From positions 2,388,786 through 2,452,785 of the forward strand of contig NW_004955402.1 of assembly GCF_000276665.1 (NCBI RefSeq): a stretch of DNA of 64,000 nt, written 5' to 3'. Made by a program: the position numbers and the translations under genes. Source of the DNA: Chinchilla lanigera (lineage: Eukaryota > Chordata > Mammalia > Rodentia > Chinchillidae). The first letter of the stretch is position 1. Each line of letters starts with the position of its first letter. Positions 50,216-59,937 of this stretch are shown here, in pieces. The notes beneath the pieces were generated by a model. It was not told where the DNA came from, did not search any database, and saw nothing but the letters and a program-made list of their open reading frames with translations.

Positions 50216-51374
50216 GCTGAGTGTTCGTGGTGTACAAGCTGTTACTCTGTTCTACCAGCAAAAACGTGTGCAGATATTTTACAGTGAAGGAACTACCTCT
50301 TCAGAAGTTTATTATGAAACAGTTCGGAAAATACTGTAGCTCCTAAAACGAAAGACCAGTTTAATGTTTGTACAACCCACATCGCTATGAGATGCTAAGA
50401 GAGAGTTTCCAGGTCACTGTGCCATCACGTAAACGCCTGCGCCAGCAGTCCGTTCACAGAAGAGACCAGATGGCTCGGCTCTCCGCCCTTCCTGGAGCTG
50501 GGTGGGAGGGCGAGCTTCACACAATACTCTGTGCACACCTGCACGCGCGTCTGACTGCGTGTGTGAGAGAGTCTTCTCCCTTCGCCCCTCCTGCCTTTCT
50601 CTTCTCTTGCCTTCTGTCCCTCCTATCCTTTCCTCCCCGCAGGGACAAGTCCTTCTCAGAGGCACTTTGAGGACTCCAAGTTTTATTTACAGGCCGCGGC
50701 GAGGCCGGGGATTCTGGGAGATTAGAGGGGAGAGATACTGAGATTCAGCATCTTGTTCTTCCAGAAGAACAAATGTGTTGATCCCAAGCTTGAGCACTCT
50801 GTGGGATCTTGCTCAAAGAAGAGAAAACAGCAGGGGGATTGTTCCCCTCATCCGCCATCCTGCAGGCCCGTTCCGGTTTTTGATCACTCAACTCTTGCAG
50901 GCACCTCGGGGGAAGTGAAAGAGCGGAAGCTTTCTGCTCAGTTAGGACAGGGCAAAGAGCTGTCACATTCACCCCTCCAGAGATCTGGACGGGCCCGGGG
51001 CACGGAGGGCCAGGAATGCCTGGGCAGACTCAGGACTGCCCGGCCACTCACAGTAAACCCGTCTGTTTTCTCTCTTTATTCCTGCTAACCAAGTTGGGCC
51101 ACGGGAAAGACAGCCTGATCCCCCAGATACTTGTTCCTCCTGGTTCCTGGCAGCAGCCACGAGGCAGAGCTGCAGAAGCGAAGTCAGCCCCTGGGCAGAG
51201 GAGGCCTCTCCCCACCCGATCTCTAACAGGCACCAGACCGCTCACCCTGCCGCCCTGCCCTGGGCTCCTGGGGTCCCTGCCTCTGAGCTGGCCACACACC
51301 CAGAGCACCCCTCCTGCAGAACTCAGGCATCTGAAAGGCTCTAAAATCCACAGTTTACTGAGCACTATTGTGAC

Positions 51375-51530
51375 ACTCAAAAAGTTTTAGATTTTGGAGC
51401 GTTTAGGATTTCAGATTTTTCAATTAAGAATGCTCCATCAGAAAAGATGATTCAAGTATTCCAAAATCTGAAAAACTCTGACATCTGAAAGATTGCTGGC
51501 CAAGTATTTCAAGTAAGGTATGCTCGATCC
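51375..51530. mobile_element. DNA-transposon-like remnant
   Basis: TTTTAGATTTTGGAGCGTTT and GATTTCAGATTTTTCAATTA, with the roughly inverted TTCCAAAATCTGAAAAACTC, resemble MER/Tigger-like elements with GATTTTGGAGCATTT motifs. The family is not certain. Confidence 0.4.
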
Positions 51531-52099
51531 ATAATTTATGCTGTCCACCTTCCTGCTAAAGCGTAGGTGCCCAAGAGCACGGCCCTGTGTCTATTTTATT
51601 CAGACACAGAATAAAATGTGCTTGGCGCACACAGAAGCTAAGAAATGTTTTTTGAACAAATGCCACAGAGGTGAGTGAGGCAGATTTTTTATATCATACA
51701 TGATCGTACAAAATCGTAAGGCCTTTCAGCCTCAGCTGCATTGTATTCTCACCCAGGTGCTTAACTGGAGAGGCACAACAAGCACATGGCGGACCCGCAC
51801 CTCGGGACTTCCCACACGTAGCCTGTGTTGCTCAGAAACGCAAGTGCCCTGGGGCCTGAAGGAGAGAAAGGGTTTTGGATGACACGTGGCCAGAGCCCTG
51901 ACAACCAAATGCAGGACACGGCCTCTGCCCTGGTCCTGGGTGTTTTTAAACAGCTGTACAGGACATTCAGAGGCTAGCCGGAAGCATCAGGATATGGGCT
52001 GCACCTCACACACTGGAGCTGTGTTCAAACCGGGGCAAGAGCGTGAACAGGGGTTATGGAGGAGCAGGCTCTCTGCCAAAAGACACATTCTAGAGTATC

Positions 52100-52225
52100 C
52101 AGGAGGAAGTGTGTCTGAGCCTACTTTCACAGAAATGGCTCAGGACAAAATGTATATACACATCTTCAACCTGAAGTTGCAAGTGCCGGGCATTCTGTCC
52201 CAGCGACCGAAAGCAACCAGCACAG
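52100..52225 (+). mobile_element. MaLR LTR 3' end, weak
   Basis: The end CAACCTGAAGTTGCAAGTGC followed by GGGCATTCTGTCCCAGCGAC and AAAGCAACCAGCAC parallels the terminal block of the MaLR LTRs at 23385 and 46935. The upstream part is not recognisable. Confidence 0.4.
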
Positions 52226-52830
52226 CTATTACCGCTGTGCTCGGAGCACTGTGGCAGGCACCGAGCAAGAGCAGGAGCCGTGCCATACAACTCACCGCTG
52301 GCCTGTCCCTGTGCCTGGACAGCAGGGGCCTCCGCGTCCTGCCCCCCGGGGCCATCCACGGCTCTGAACATGACAGAAGCATTGAATCGGCTGAGAACGC
52401 CAGAGGAGGGCGTCCCTATTCCATTTTCAATCACATATAAATCATGAAACCAAAATAATGGAGTGTCATGTTCACATAGGCATGCAAGCATCGAATTCGT
52501 CTAACCTGTAGGACACTTACATTTGGAAGCCATTTTCCAACGCATGAGCTCAAAATCTTTGTATGTCCTAGCATCTCAGAATGTAAAGTTTTCTATTTTC
52601 CAATGACTGTGCCCTTGGGCCACACCTAAGGGCACAACACCCTTCCTGAAAGGGCAGTACTGGGGCAGGGCAAAGGTGGGGGCCCATGCCTGAAGGCTGT
52701 AGCCAAGGTGATATAAGTGAGTATTTCGGTGCCCCCCTGCAAGTTCGTGTGTTGGAGCCTAATCCCCAATGTAAGAATTCTAGGAGATGGCACCTTTGGG
52801 ATATGATTAGGTCACAAAAATAGGGTCCTC

Positions 52831-52919
52831 GGGGCTGGGGATATAGCTCAATGGCACAAGTGCCTGCCTGGCAAGCACAAGGTCCTGAGTTCAATTCCTG
52901 GTACCAAAAAAAAAAAAAA
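52831..52919 (+). mobile_element. ID SINE inside MLT1
   Basis: GGGGCTGGGGATATAGCTCA to TTCAATTCCTGGTACC with an A tail. Repeats ATAG(G/A)G(T)(C/T)CTC lie at about 52820-52830 and 52922-52932. Confidence 0.93.
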
Positions 52920-52936
52920 AGATAGAGTTCTCATGA

Positions 52937-52972
52937 GTGCTCACTTCAGCAGCACATATACTAAACTTGGAA
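52937..52972 (+). pseudogene. U6 snRNA pseudogene fragment, first 36 nt
   Basis: These 36 bases match the 5' end of U6 snRNA (GTGCTCACTTCAGCAGCACA then TATACTAAACTTGGAA), with three substitutions relative to the U6 sequence I know: two G-to-A changes in the 5' hairpin and one A-to-C. The match stops abruptly where U6 would continue CGATACAGAG. Identical AGAGTTCTC repeats flank it at 52924-52932 and 52973-52981. No U6 promoter elements are expected or visible, so it is a dead 3'-truncated copy. Confidence 0.8.
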
Positions 52973-53005
52973 AGAGTTCTCCTGAATGGAATTAGCAACC
53001 TTATA

Positions 53006-53160
53006 AGAGGAAAAAGAGCATAGTAGCACATGACTGTAACCCCAGCAACATGGCAGGCTGAAGCAGGAGGGCCACAGGTTTGAAGCCAGCCTGGGCAACT
53101 TGGCAAGAACCAGATGCAAAATAAAAAATTATAAAGGCCAGGGCTGTAGCTCAGGGTTCC
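53006..53160 (+). mobile_element. B1-ID fusion SINE (B1-dID) inside MLT1
   Basis: GCATAGTAGCACATGACTGT B1 half, AAATAAAAAATTATAAAGGC linker, and a truncated ID half GCCAGGGCTGTAGCTCAGG. Confidence 0.82.
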
Positions 53161-53597
53161 CAGTTCAAGCCAGTGGGAGTCCTCACGACACCAGATATGC
53201 AGGTGCCTGGGCCTTGGACTCTCTGACCTCCAGAACCTTGAGGCGCCAGTGTCTGCTGGGATCCCTGCCGCAGCAGCCCAAAATGAGACCCAAGAATGAG
53301 GGAGGGGACCGCAAGCAGCTTAAAAATGCTGCACAACAACCCTAATAGACATAGAGCTGGGCTCTAAGGCTGAAGAGGGGCCAGCTATGGCCACCCAAGC
53401 CAAAGAGGAACAAGGGGCCAGCAAGGATGACTCCACATCGCATCCACTCTTCTCAGGTGACACGGAAGCTGCCCAGAGGCACTGCCATCGGGAGATACTC
53501 TCCACAGAAGTTCAGCTCAGGACAGGGACCAGGTGTGGCCAGGAGGAAGCTGGTCTTAGTATGTCAATCAGTTCTCAGCTCAGACAGCACACATGAT

Positions 53598-53887
53598 GCA
53601 ATGAGCTGGGTGTGGTGTGCCCCCAAGGGCCCAGGTGCTGGAAGCTTAGTCTTCAGGGTGGAGACTGGGAGGAAGTCATTCTGCAAGAGCAGGCTGTCAC
53701 TCACAGAGGCCGCCCACAAACTTGGCCCACGGCCAGTCCCCTTACCATTCTCTTGGACACTGCTTGGGGACAGGAGGCTGCTCTCTGGATCCTCCAGCCC
53801 TAGGATCTTCAGCCAAACAATCCCTTCATCTTCTACAGCACCTAGCCTCAGCTATTTTGTTACAGCACCAGAACACAGACCAAGAAG
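53598..53887 (+). mobile_element. MaLR LTR-like remnant
   Basis: TGTGCCCCCAAGGGCCCAGG near the start and AGCTATTTTGTTACAGCACC near the end give the overall shape of a sense-strand MaLR LTR. The centre is poorly conserved. Confidence 0.5.
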
Positions 53888-55959
53888 CTTACCAGGCCTA
53901 ACCTACTCTATTATGTGTTCACTACTGCAACAGCTCCAACGGATGCACAGGCCCTCACTGGGTGCTGTCACTCATGGAGACTCACTACCACTCTGAGCAG
54001 TGAGGCGGCACAGCTCTGGCTGCTCGGCTTTATGGTGAGCAGGAAGCCGTTCCACCCTTGGGTTCTAGTCCCTCAGGTCACAGAGCCCTTCCACACACAC
54101 AGGCCCTGGACAAAACTGAAAGCCCGGAGGCCTGGATGTCTCACCAACACTGGGTGCATGACTACTTCATTATGAGCCACTGCACAGACTCTAGCAAAGG
54201 TCAAGAGATGCTCTGGGCTTCCTGGCAGAAGCAGGGAAGTCCTCGCCAGTCCTTAACCGCCCACTCAGCTGGAGAGGAAGTAGGAGGGATCTCTACATTG
54301 CTGTCAAGACAACAAAAGCACAAAGATAAATCTCTGGGATTCCATCCGGAAGTGGATTTTCAGTGCATATGCACACACACCCTGAGGAAATCATAAAGAT
54401 AACCCCCTCCGCCGTCTCTCCCCTCCTCCTTTCTTTCTCCGTCTCCTGCTTTGGCCACGTGGCAGTGTGTGTTAAAAATACATACTGGGAAGCTTTCCAC
54501 CTTTGAGGTTGAAACAGCTGCTGCATCAATACTGTTTTTGTTGTTTTATTTTAAACAGATTTTGCTGTTTTTATGAATGTTGTTTTTAAACTGCATGTTT
54601 CATAATATTAGTTCAGATTCCGGAGCTGGATGACTGGCACTTTACTGGTAAGAAGGAGACTCAGGGATCCCTGGGTGCCCACTGACACCCCCAGATTGCT
54701 TCCCTGACCAAACACACTCACCCTAGCAAGGTAAGTCACAGTCAGCCTGGCTTACATTAGAACAGGGCACTCGCAAAGACTCATGGGACAGTCCCCGGGT
54801 GGACCTTTTCACATGAGACAGTCCACACGTGAGAAAACACAAGCCAAGAATTTACAGCAGGTGACAGAGGAAAGCCTGACACACCGGAGTCCCTGGTCTT
54901 CCAGGAGTTTTGGAAGTCAGAAGAAAACGTTCCAGGGGCCGCTGTCAATGCTGGAAGAAGGAAGGCTGGACAGGCCAAGAGGACAAAGGGGTTACAGGAC
55001 CCTGCAAGGACAGTGCATGTAAAGAAGACCTGAGCCCACCACAGTCCCTGCAAAGATGCAAATCAGGGCCATGGCCTCTTCCCAGGAGGGGCCTGAGACC
55101 CACAGAGTCCCCAGGGTGTGGGATGAGAGCATCACCGTCCATGCCTAAGGCAGCTGGACCTGCGTCCCCACAGGATGACAGCTGTCCCTATGTGCCAAGC
55201 AATCCCTGAGCAAGTGACCAGGCCTCTCCAGTGGACAGCCAGACTTCACTCATCAGGGCCCCATTCTCTGTCACCTTTTGGGCATTTGGGGGTGTGGCTG
55301 CCAGGGCCTGGGTCCTGCTGAGACCCCAGGGAGGCACAGCATGGCCAAAGCACAGGACTCTGAGCACCAGGCACATGTGCACACGCCTGCACACACATGC
55401 ACACACACCGCTGAATGCACTTCGGGACTCTGGCACCACAAACCCCTCAGTCGCTCCATCGGGGCAGCTACAAGCGTGCTGTCTGTGACAAATTCCACCC
55501 CGCCCAGGCACCACCCTGTGGATGAGCAGCTGGAAACCCTGGCTGTCGAACACACCTGCGGATGTCACAAGCAGTACCTGGTAGGGGAGGTAAGGTCGTC
55601 TCTCCTGGCAAGGGAGAGGTCCTCTGACCAAAGTGCACAGCCGCCCCCGGCACACCTGTGGGAGCCCACAAGTGTGGGGTAGTTGATGTTCCAAAGCCTC
55701 GGCAGCCCTGAAATCTCTTCTTTCTCTCCTTGGCAATGTTCCTTACCCCTCCTTGTTAAATTTCCTACCAATGGAGCTGGCACCAAGAAGAGAGAACCGC
55801 AGGCCATGCCCGAGCTCCAAGAGGCCCCTGTGAGAGTTCATCTCACGGCTGGAGTGAAGAGAAAAGGAAGTCAAGAGAGTTCCTCCAGCTTCTACATCTG
55901 CCAGGTTTGCTAATTATCACCCTGGAATCATAGGTGAACAGGAAATGCCACCCTGTATC

Positions 55960-56070
55960 TTCAGAGATCATCTGATTATTATGCCCATTTTACAGATGAG
56001 ACGACCGTGCTCCTCACCCAAAGCTGCACGTCTAGTTCTTGGGAAAGACAGCTGGGCCACCTGTGTCCTG
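55960..56070 (+). repeat. MIR SINE remnant
   Basis: ATTATGCCCATTTTACAGAT followed by GAGACGACCGTG matches the conserved MIR core (CCCCATTTTACAGATGAGGAAAC). Confidence 0.6.
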
Positions 56071-56748
56071 CACTGGGTTGTTGCCACCTGACCACTGGCC
56101 TTGCAGAAGGGTATAAAGATGCTCCCAGGAATACTGCAATAGAAACCTTAAGAGTTATGTGATGGGGCAGGGGTCTCTGCCACAGCAGATCACAGAGAGA
56201 AAGCGTCAAAGACAAGGAAAAATACTTCCAACGTCATCTCTGAGGCCGACCTCAAACTCATGTCAAAGGTGCCCCTCTATTCCTTGGCCACAACATTCCG
56301 TCCGAGTCTCTGCAGGCCTTTCCCGGGCCAGCACGGCTCCTCCAGAAGCATGGGATTCCTGGCATCAAGGTCTGGGCAATGTGAGACCCACTCCCACAAC
56401 ACCACACTCAAAGCCCGCAGAGCCAGCCTGCCCTGGGTCCGCTGTGGCCGCCGTGGGGAGGCAGAATGACGGCCTCTGCCAGGGCCCCAGAGCCCTCCGC
56501 TACCCTGGCCGTGAACTTAGGGCAGGGAAACGCTTGGGCCGAGGACCCCAGGGGCAGCCCCAAGAACGCATTTCTGCAGGAGGAACCAGAAGAGCGGAGG
56601 TTAAGTCTACACAGCCCCTGCTTGTTAGGAGCCAGCCCTGGCCTCCAGGTATTTCCCCTGCACACCTCTCACACAGGCGCCCGGACAGGCCCTCTCCGGA
56701 GACAAACGCCAGCGTCCCGCTGCTGCTTGATTTAGGAAATGAGCTTCT

Positions 56749-56867
56749 AGGGGCTGGGGATTTAGCTCAGTGGCACAGCGCCTGCCTGGCAAGCGCAAGG
56801 TCGTGAGTTCGATTCCCGGGTACCGGAAAAAGAAAACCAAAAAAAGAAAAAGAAAAAAAAAAAAAAA
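56749..56867 (+). mobile_element. ID SINE close to the RAB31 promoter, perfect target-site duplication
   Basis: GGGGCTGGGGATTTAGCTCA to TTCGATTCCCGGGTACCGG with a long A/AG-rich tail. AGGAAATGAGCTTCT at 56734-56748 and 56868-56882 are identical. It lies about 0.8 kb inside intron 1 from exon 1, antisense to the gene. Confidence 0.97.
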
Positions 56868-57357
56868 AGGAAATGAGCTTCTGAAGAGCCGGGATCTGCC
56901 AGCTACAGGGCAGCACGCCAGGCCTCCGTGCCAGGGCCTGCTCTTCTGGGAGAAGTGATTCTGGAATCCGACCCTCCTCCCCGAGGAAAGAGACCTAGAG
57001 TTACCGCACCCCAGGCCCTGGGCCGGGCCGGTCTGCCTGTGCGCACGGCGTGCGGCGGCTTCTTTGTCTCCGGCCGCTGGGATGACCCTCCGGGCCGGGC
57101 CACACCGGGCCAGCTCTGCGCTCCCTCCAGCGCCCGCCCGCGGTGTCCTCGCCCGGCTCGCCTTATTTTTCTTAAGTGGATAACCCAATTGTCCGGAGGA
57201 CGAAAGCGAGCTGGAGCCGGCGAGTGACTTACACATTCCTCCGGAAGGAAATCATCAGCGGCGGAGGAGAGAGCCCAGGGGCCCGGGCTGGCGGGCTGGC
57301 GGGCCCGGACCTGCCGCCCCCTCGGCTCCCCGCAGGTCCTGGGCGGGGCGGGACCCG

Positions 57358-57549
57358 NNNNNNNNNNNNNNNNNNNNNNNNNNNNNNNNNNNNNNNNNNN
57401 NNNNNNNNNNNNNNNNNNNNNNNNNNNNNNNNNNNNNNNNNNNNNNNNNNNNNNNNNNNNNNNNNNNNNNNNNNNNNNNNNNNNNNNNNNNNNNNNNNNN
57501 NNNNNNNNNNNNNNNNNNNNNNNNNNNNNNNNNNNNNNNNNNNNNNNNN
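57358..57549. other. assembly gap, 192 Ns
   Basis: A run of 192 undetermined bases beginning 83 bp inside intron 1. The flanks are very GC-rich (GGGCGGGGCGGGACCCG on the left), which commonly defeats sequencing. Confidence 1.
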
Positions 57550-57632
57550 CGGGGCCTGGGGTGCACGGGCCTGGGGGCCTCCGGCACGCCGCGAGGACGA
57601 GAGCGCGCGGGACGGCGCGCGGGGCCACTCAC

Positions 57633-57668
57633 CCCGAGCAGGCACACTTTGAGCTCGCGGATCGCCAT
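57633..57668 (-). CDS. RAB31: RAB31 exon 1, coding part (residues 1-12)
   Basis: The minus strand from 57668 encodes MAIRELKVCLLG and is followed by a GTGAGT donor at 57627-57632. This is the N-terminal beta strand of the GTPase fold, ending in the first glycine of the P-loop, which is completed by exon 2. The start codon has A at -3 and G at +4, a strong Kozak context. The preceding codon is AGG, whereas the human protein, as I recall it, starts with two methionines (MMAIREL). Here only one is available, so the protein should be one residue shorter. Leu-Leu-Gly and the phase 0 junction match exon 2. The 5' UTR extends to higher coordinates, and its start site cannot be fixed from sequence. 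Confidence 0.96.
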
Positions 57669-57847
57669 CCTGCGCCGGCCCGGGGCTCCGCAGCATCCCC
57701 GGCGCCCTCCTCGTCTGGCCGCAGCAGCCGCGGGCGGAACCGTGCTATTTCTGGGCCGTGCGGTCACGTGGCGTGGGCTCCACCCGGCGCCTTGTGGGCA
57801 GTGGCCTGGGACCTGGGCGCCTAGGGGTCGCGGACTAAGGTGGAAGT
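57669..57847 (-). promoter_or_regulatory. RAB31: RAB31 5' UTR / proximal promoter
   Basis: GC-rich, TATA-less flank between the start codon and the upstream LTR. It contains an E-box GTCACGTGGC at 57763-57772, one mismatch from the CLEAR palindrome GTCACGTGAC used by TFEB/MITF factors. The transcription start should fall in this interval or within the LTR just upstream, but sequence alone does not decide. Confidence 0.7.
57763..57772. promoter_or_regulatory. CACGTG E-box, CLEAR-like
   Basis: GTCACGTGGC on plus and GCCACGTGAC on minus, about 95-105 bp upstream of the RAB31 start codon. The E-box core is directly visible, but binding is inferred only. Confidence 0.55.
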
Positions 57848-58404
57848 GACAGAGGGGAAAACGTAACTCCCGACCTCTGGATGCCAGCTACACCGAGTGT
57901 GTGTCCCCCAAAGTAGAAGAGTGGATTCCAAGGAACAGCGGAGGTTAAGAGCAGGAAAAATGTATTGAGAGAGATCTCTCTTGAGAGATAGGAGGGGACC
58001 CAAGTGGGTTCTCACCGAGGCCGCTTCTCTAAGAATGCTTTATAGAGCACAACCGGGGTGAGTACTGCGTGGGTCAAGCTATAACCAACCCATACGATTA
58101 GAAGTATAGGGCTTAGCTAATACTGATCCAGTAGGGAAGCGGGTCGCATTGCAAGGGTCATGGAGACAACAGAGGCATTTGGGGGAAGGGATGGGTCCGG
58201 GGTTCTGGTCACCCACGGGAGTGACTGATGTCTATCTGGACTTCCTGGACCAGATGATACTGATTATAGCATAATTTCAAGCGAGTGCTTATCCCTCGGG
58301 GAGGGACCAGTATGCCTGGTCAGGTCACTGCATCTTTATCTGGAGTTGGCCTTTGACAAATGAGGCTCCAAGGGCCACAGTTGTGCTGTTCTCAACCTCT
58401 GCAT
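57848..58404 (-). mobile_element. probable solo ERV LTR, sense to RAB31
   Basis: Read on minus, the block shows an LTR-like order: a long unique U3-like part (58404 to about 58060), a TATAAA motif at 58039-58044, a pyrimidine-rich R-like stretch with a CTCAAGAGAGATCTCTC palindrome, an AATACA near-polyadenylation signal at 57961-57966, and a U5-like part with ACTTTGGGGGACACACA near 57900. TATA to poly(A) signal spacing is about 75-80 bp, typical of an LTR. There are no viral genes. The exact ends and target repeat were not found, so the class is unassigned. It lies about 180 bp from the RAB31 start codon. Confidence 0.55.
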
Positions 58405-59937
58405 TGATCCCTCCAGGGCCGAGCCCTGTCTGACTGCCTAGAACATTTCTACCTAACTTAGCTGTGCTAGAAGGATCGGGGGTGAGGATGGGGGGCAGCA
58501 GGGGCCTGCTGTGCCCTGCACAGAGTAGGGGCCGGGCCCCCACCACCTGGCCACTGTGGGTCCTCTGAGCCCCATCCAAGGGCACAAAGCCCAGAGACCT
58601 TCCTGGCCTGGGGCTCTCCGGGTCCCTAGGGCCTCTTCTCTCACCCTGGTTCCAGCACAGGTCTGTTTCCCGCTGCAGAGCACCCTCTCGGGTCTACACA
58701 GGGGAACACATGGAGAGGAAGCCCTTTCTCAGCGTAGGAAACGCAACGCTCAGGGCAGATCACACCCAGAGAATCCTTCAGCACTGGGAACCCGCAGGAG
58801 GCCCTCAGAGCTCCGCCCATCCGCAGCGCTGGAACTGGGGAACCCAGGCCCTGCAGCGTCCAGGGCAGAGGCATGGGCTCCTGTCCTCTCCTCATGCACC
58901 CGCAGCCTCTCCTCCCCCAGGTCATTTCAGTTTTCGCTGCTATAGAAATGTCAGCCTCTGCGCGGAATCTGAAAAGTGTTTTAAACAAATTGTTTTATAC
59001 AGTTTTAACCAACTCCACTCTGCGTCCCAAACTCGGCCCCTGTCCTGACTTCCGGTGCGGGGGACATTCCCCTCTCCGGGACCAGCAGCCCCAGACTCCC
59101 TGGCTTGGCTCCTGGGGAAGTAGCGCACAACACAATCCTCCAGGGAGAACCCCAGCCTCAGAGTAGAAATGAACGAGCCCCAGAGACTGAGGTGCAACTC
59201 GGAGGCCCTGGCTTCACCCCTAGCCCGGGGTGCAGGTGGGTGCACGCCCCAACCCCAGATAGGCAGATGGCAGATACAGCTCCCAGAGCAGCAGCAGCCT
59301 TCTGGGGCCAGCTGCAGCCTTGCTATCAGCACTAAGTTGTTCAAAAAGTAGCCAGGGACAGGTTACAGGCCCGGCTTATCAGCATCATCCTTGACTCAGG
59401 ACCCAGAGCACAAGGGCTTCTGTGTCCAGCCCACACAGATCCGGGGAGCAGAGCACACTGCTACACACTTGCAGAAACCTCAGCCCCCACCTTCCGGGCC
59501 TTCCAGCACCTTGGAGGCGCCCTGCCAGCCAGTAGGACCTCAGTCCCTGCACTGAGGCCTGTTGCTCTGGGCTTCCTCCCTGATAGTCGCCCGGCTTTGT
59601 GGTGCCTCCCCCTGCTCCCACCCCATTAAATCACCCCGTTCGTGTCCCATTACGTGCCAGCCTTGCTCCCTGCATCACCAAGTGGCAACCCCAGTCTGTC
59701 CACCACCCACATCGGTGGCCTCGTGCCCCCTCCTCAGCCAGGCCACCCTGGAGACTTCAATGTGGCCTCGGGAAAACTGAGTCCGCTCCTCTAACCTGAG
59801 GCCTCACAAAAGCCCTCATGGCCAAGATGAGAAGGTGACTGCAGAGACATACTTCAGGAGTGACAGGGTCCAGGTGGCTGCCACTCTTAACGACCTAGTG
59901 TTCTCTGTTGCGCTCTGGCCTGTGTGCTCAGGGCCAT
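58405..59937. other. upstream intergenic DNA, nothing recognised
   Basis: Moderately GC-rich unique-looking sequence. Several open frames overlap in different phases without family resemblance. No SINE was recognised in this 1.5 kb. Confidence 0.6.

Larger units (their letters stand above)
52715..53335 (+). mobile_element. MLT1-type LTR, split by three later insertions
   Basis: The 5' part (GTTCGTGTGTTGGAGCCTAA, GGCACCTTTGGGATATGATT) is at 52725-52820, the middle (GAATGGAATTAGCAACCTTA then TAAGAGG) at 52984-53009, and the 3' part (CCTTGGACTCTCTGACCTCC then AGAACC) at about 53165-53240. An ID SINE, a U6 fragment and a B1-dID lie between these parts. Confidence 0.65.
15517..57632 (-). other. 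RAB31: RAB31 intron 1
   Basis: The intron is 42,116 bp including two assembly gaps (15971-16070 and 57358-57549). Donor GTGAGT lies at 57627-57632. Besides the mobile elements listed separately, I see no gene or clear repeat in 16175-17450, 17590-18740, 18850-19860, 20420-21360, 23562-27510, 27600-29430, 30222-30800, 30985-33670, 36935-38520, 38750-40090, 40220-42190, 42360-43000, 43150-44895, 45655-46070, 47225-48920, 49045-49540, 50265-51370, 51535-52095, 53890-55940 and 56090-56735. Simple sequence includes CT repeats at 18165-18196, CA-rich DNA at 26520-26605 and 55372-55408, and a pyrimidine tract at 50570-50640. Open frames here look like chance frames in GC-rich DNA. Confidence 0.9.
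1..57668 (-). other. RAB31: RAB31 gene, 5' portion (exons 1-3 and introns)
   Basis: Three exons on the minus strand join in phase to give the first 66 residues of RAB31 (RAB22B), a RAB5-subfamily GTPase of the trans-Golgi network and endosomes. The residues around the exon junctions match what I know of RAB31. They differ from the paralogue RAB22A, which begins MALREL and has a W rather than C after SSIV. The exons are 57633-57668 (coding part), 15437-15516 and 8070-8151, giving introns of about 42.1 kb and 7.3 kb. Intron 3 runs off the left edge. The switch II remainder, the G4/G5 motifs and the prenylated C-terminal cysteines are outside the window. No other protein-coding gene is visible inside the gene. 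Confidence 0.95.
56980..57840. promoter_or_regulatory. RAB31: CpG island over the RAB31 5' end
   Basis: Dense CpG dinucleotides and high GC span intron 1 start, exon 1 and the upstream flank, unlike the surrounding DNA. Blocks such as GCCGGCGGGC-type runs and CGCGCGGGACGGCGCGCGG near 57603 are examples. About 190 bases are missing in the gap at 57358-57549, so island metrics cannot be computed fully. This is the usual promoter type for a broadly expressed RAB gene. Confidence 0.85.

Noticed and set aside
50570..50640. Pyrimidine-rich tract as a splice-acceptor region of a missed RAB31 exon
   Set aside because: The tract is on the wrong strand for RAB31, and no RAB31-like codons follow on either side.
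57176..57767. Several long frames around exon 1
   Set aside because: They run through the N gap and the CpG island, where stop codons are rare. Only the 36-bp RAB31 segment is supported.
58690..58800. A stretch reading like a C2H2 zinc-finger linker (VYTGEHMERKPF)
   Set aside because: No paired Cys or His residues at finger spacing and no neighbouring fingers. Judged to be chance.
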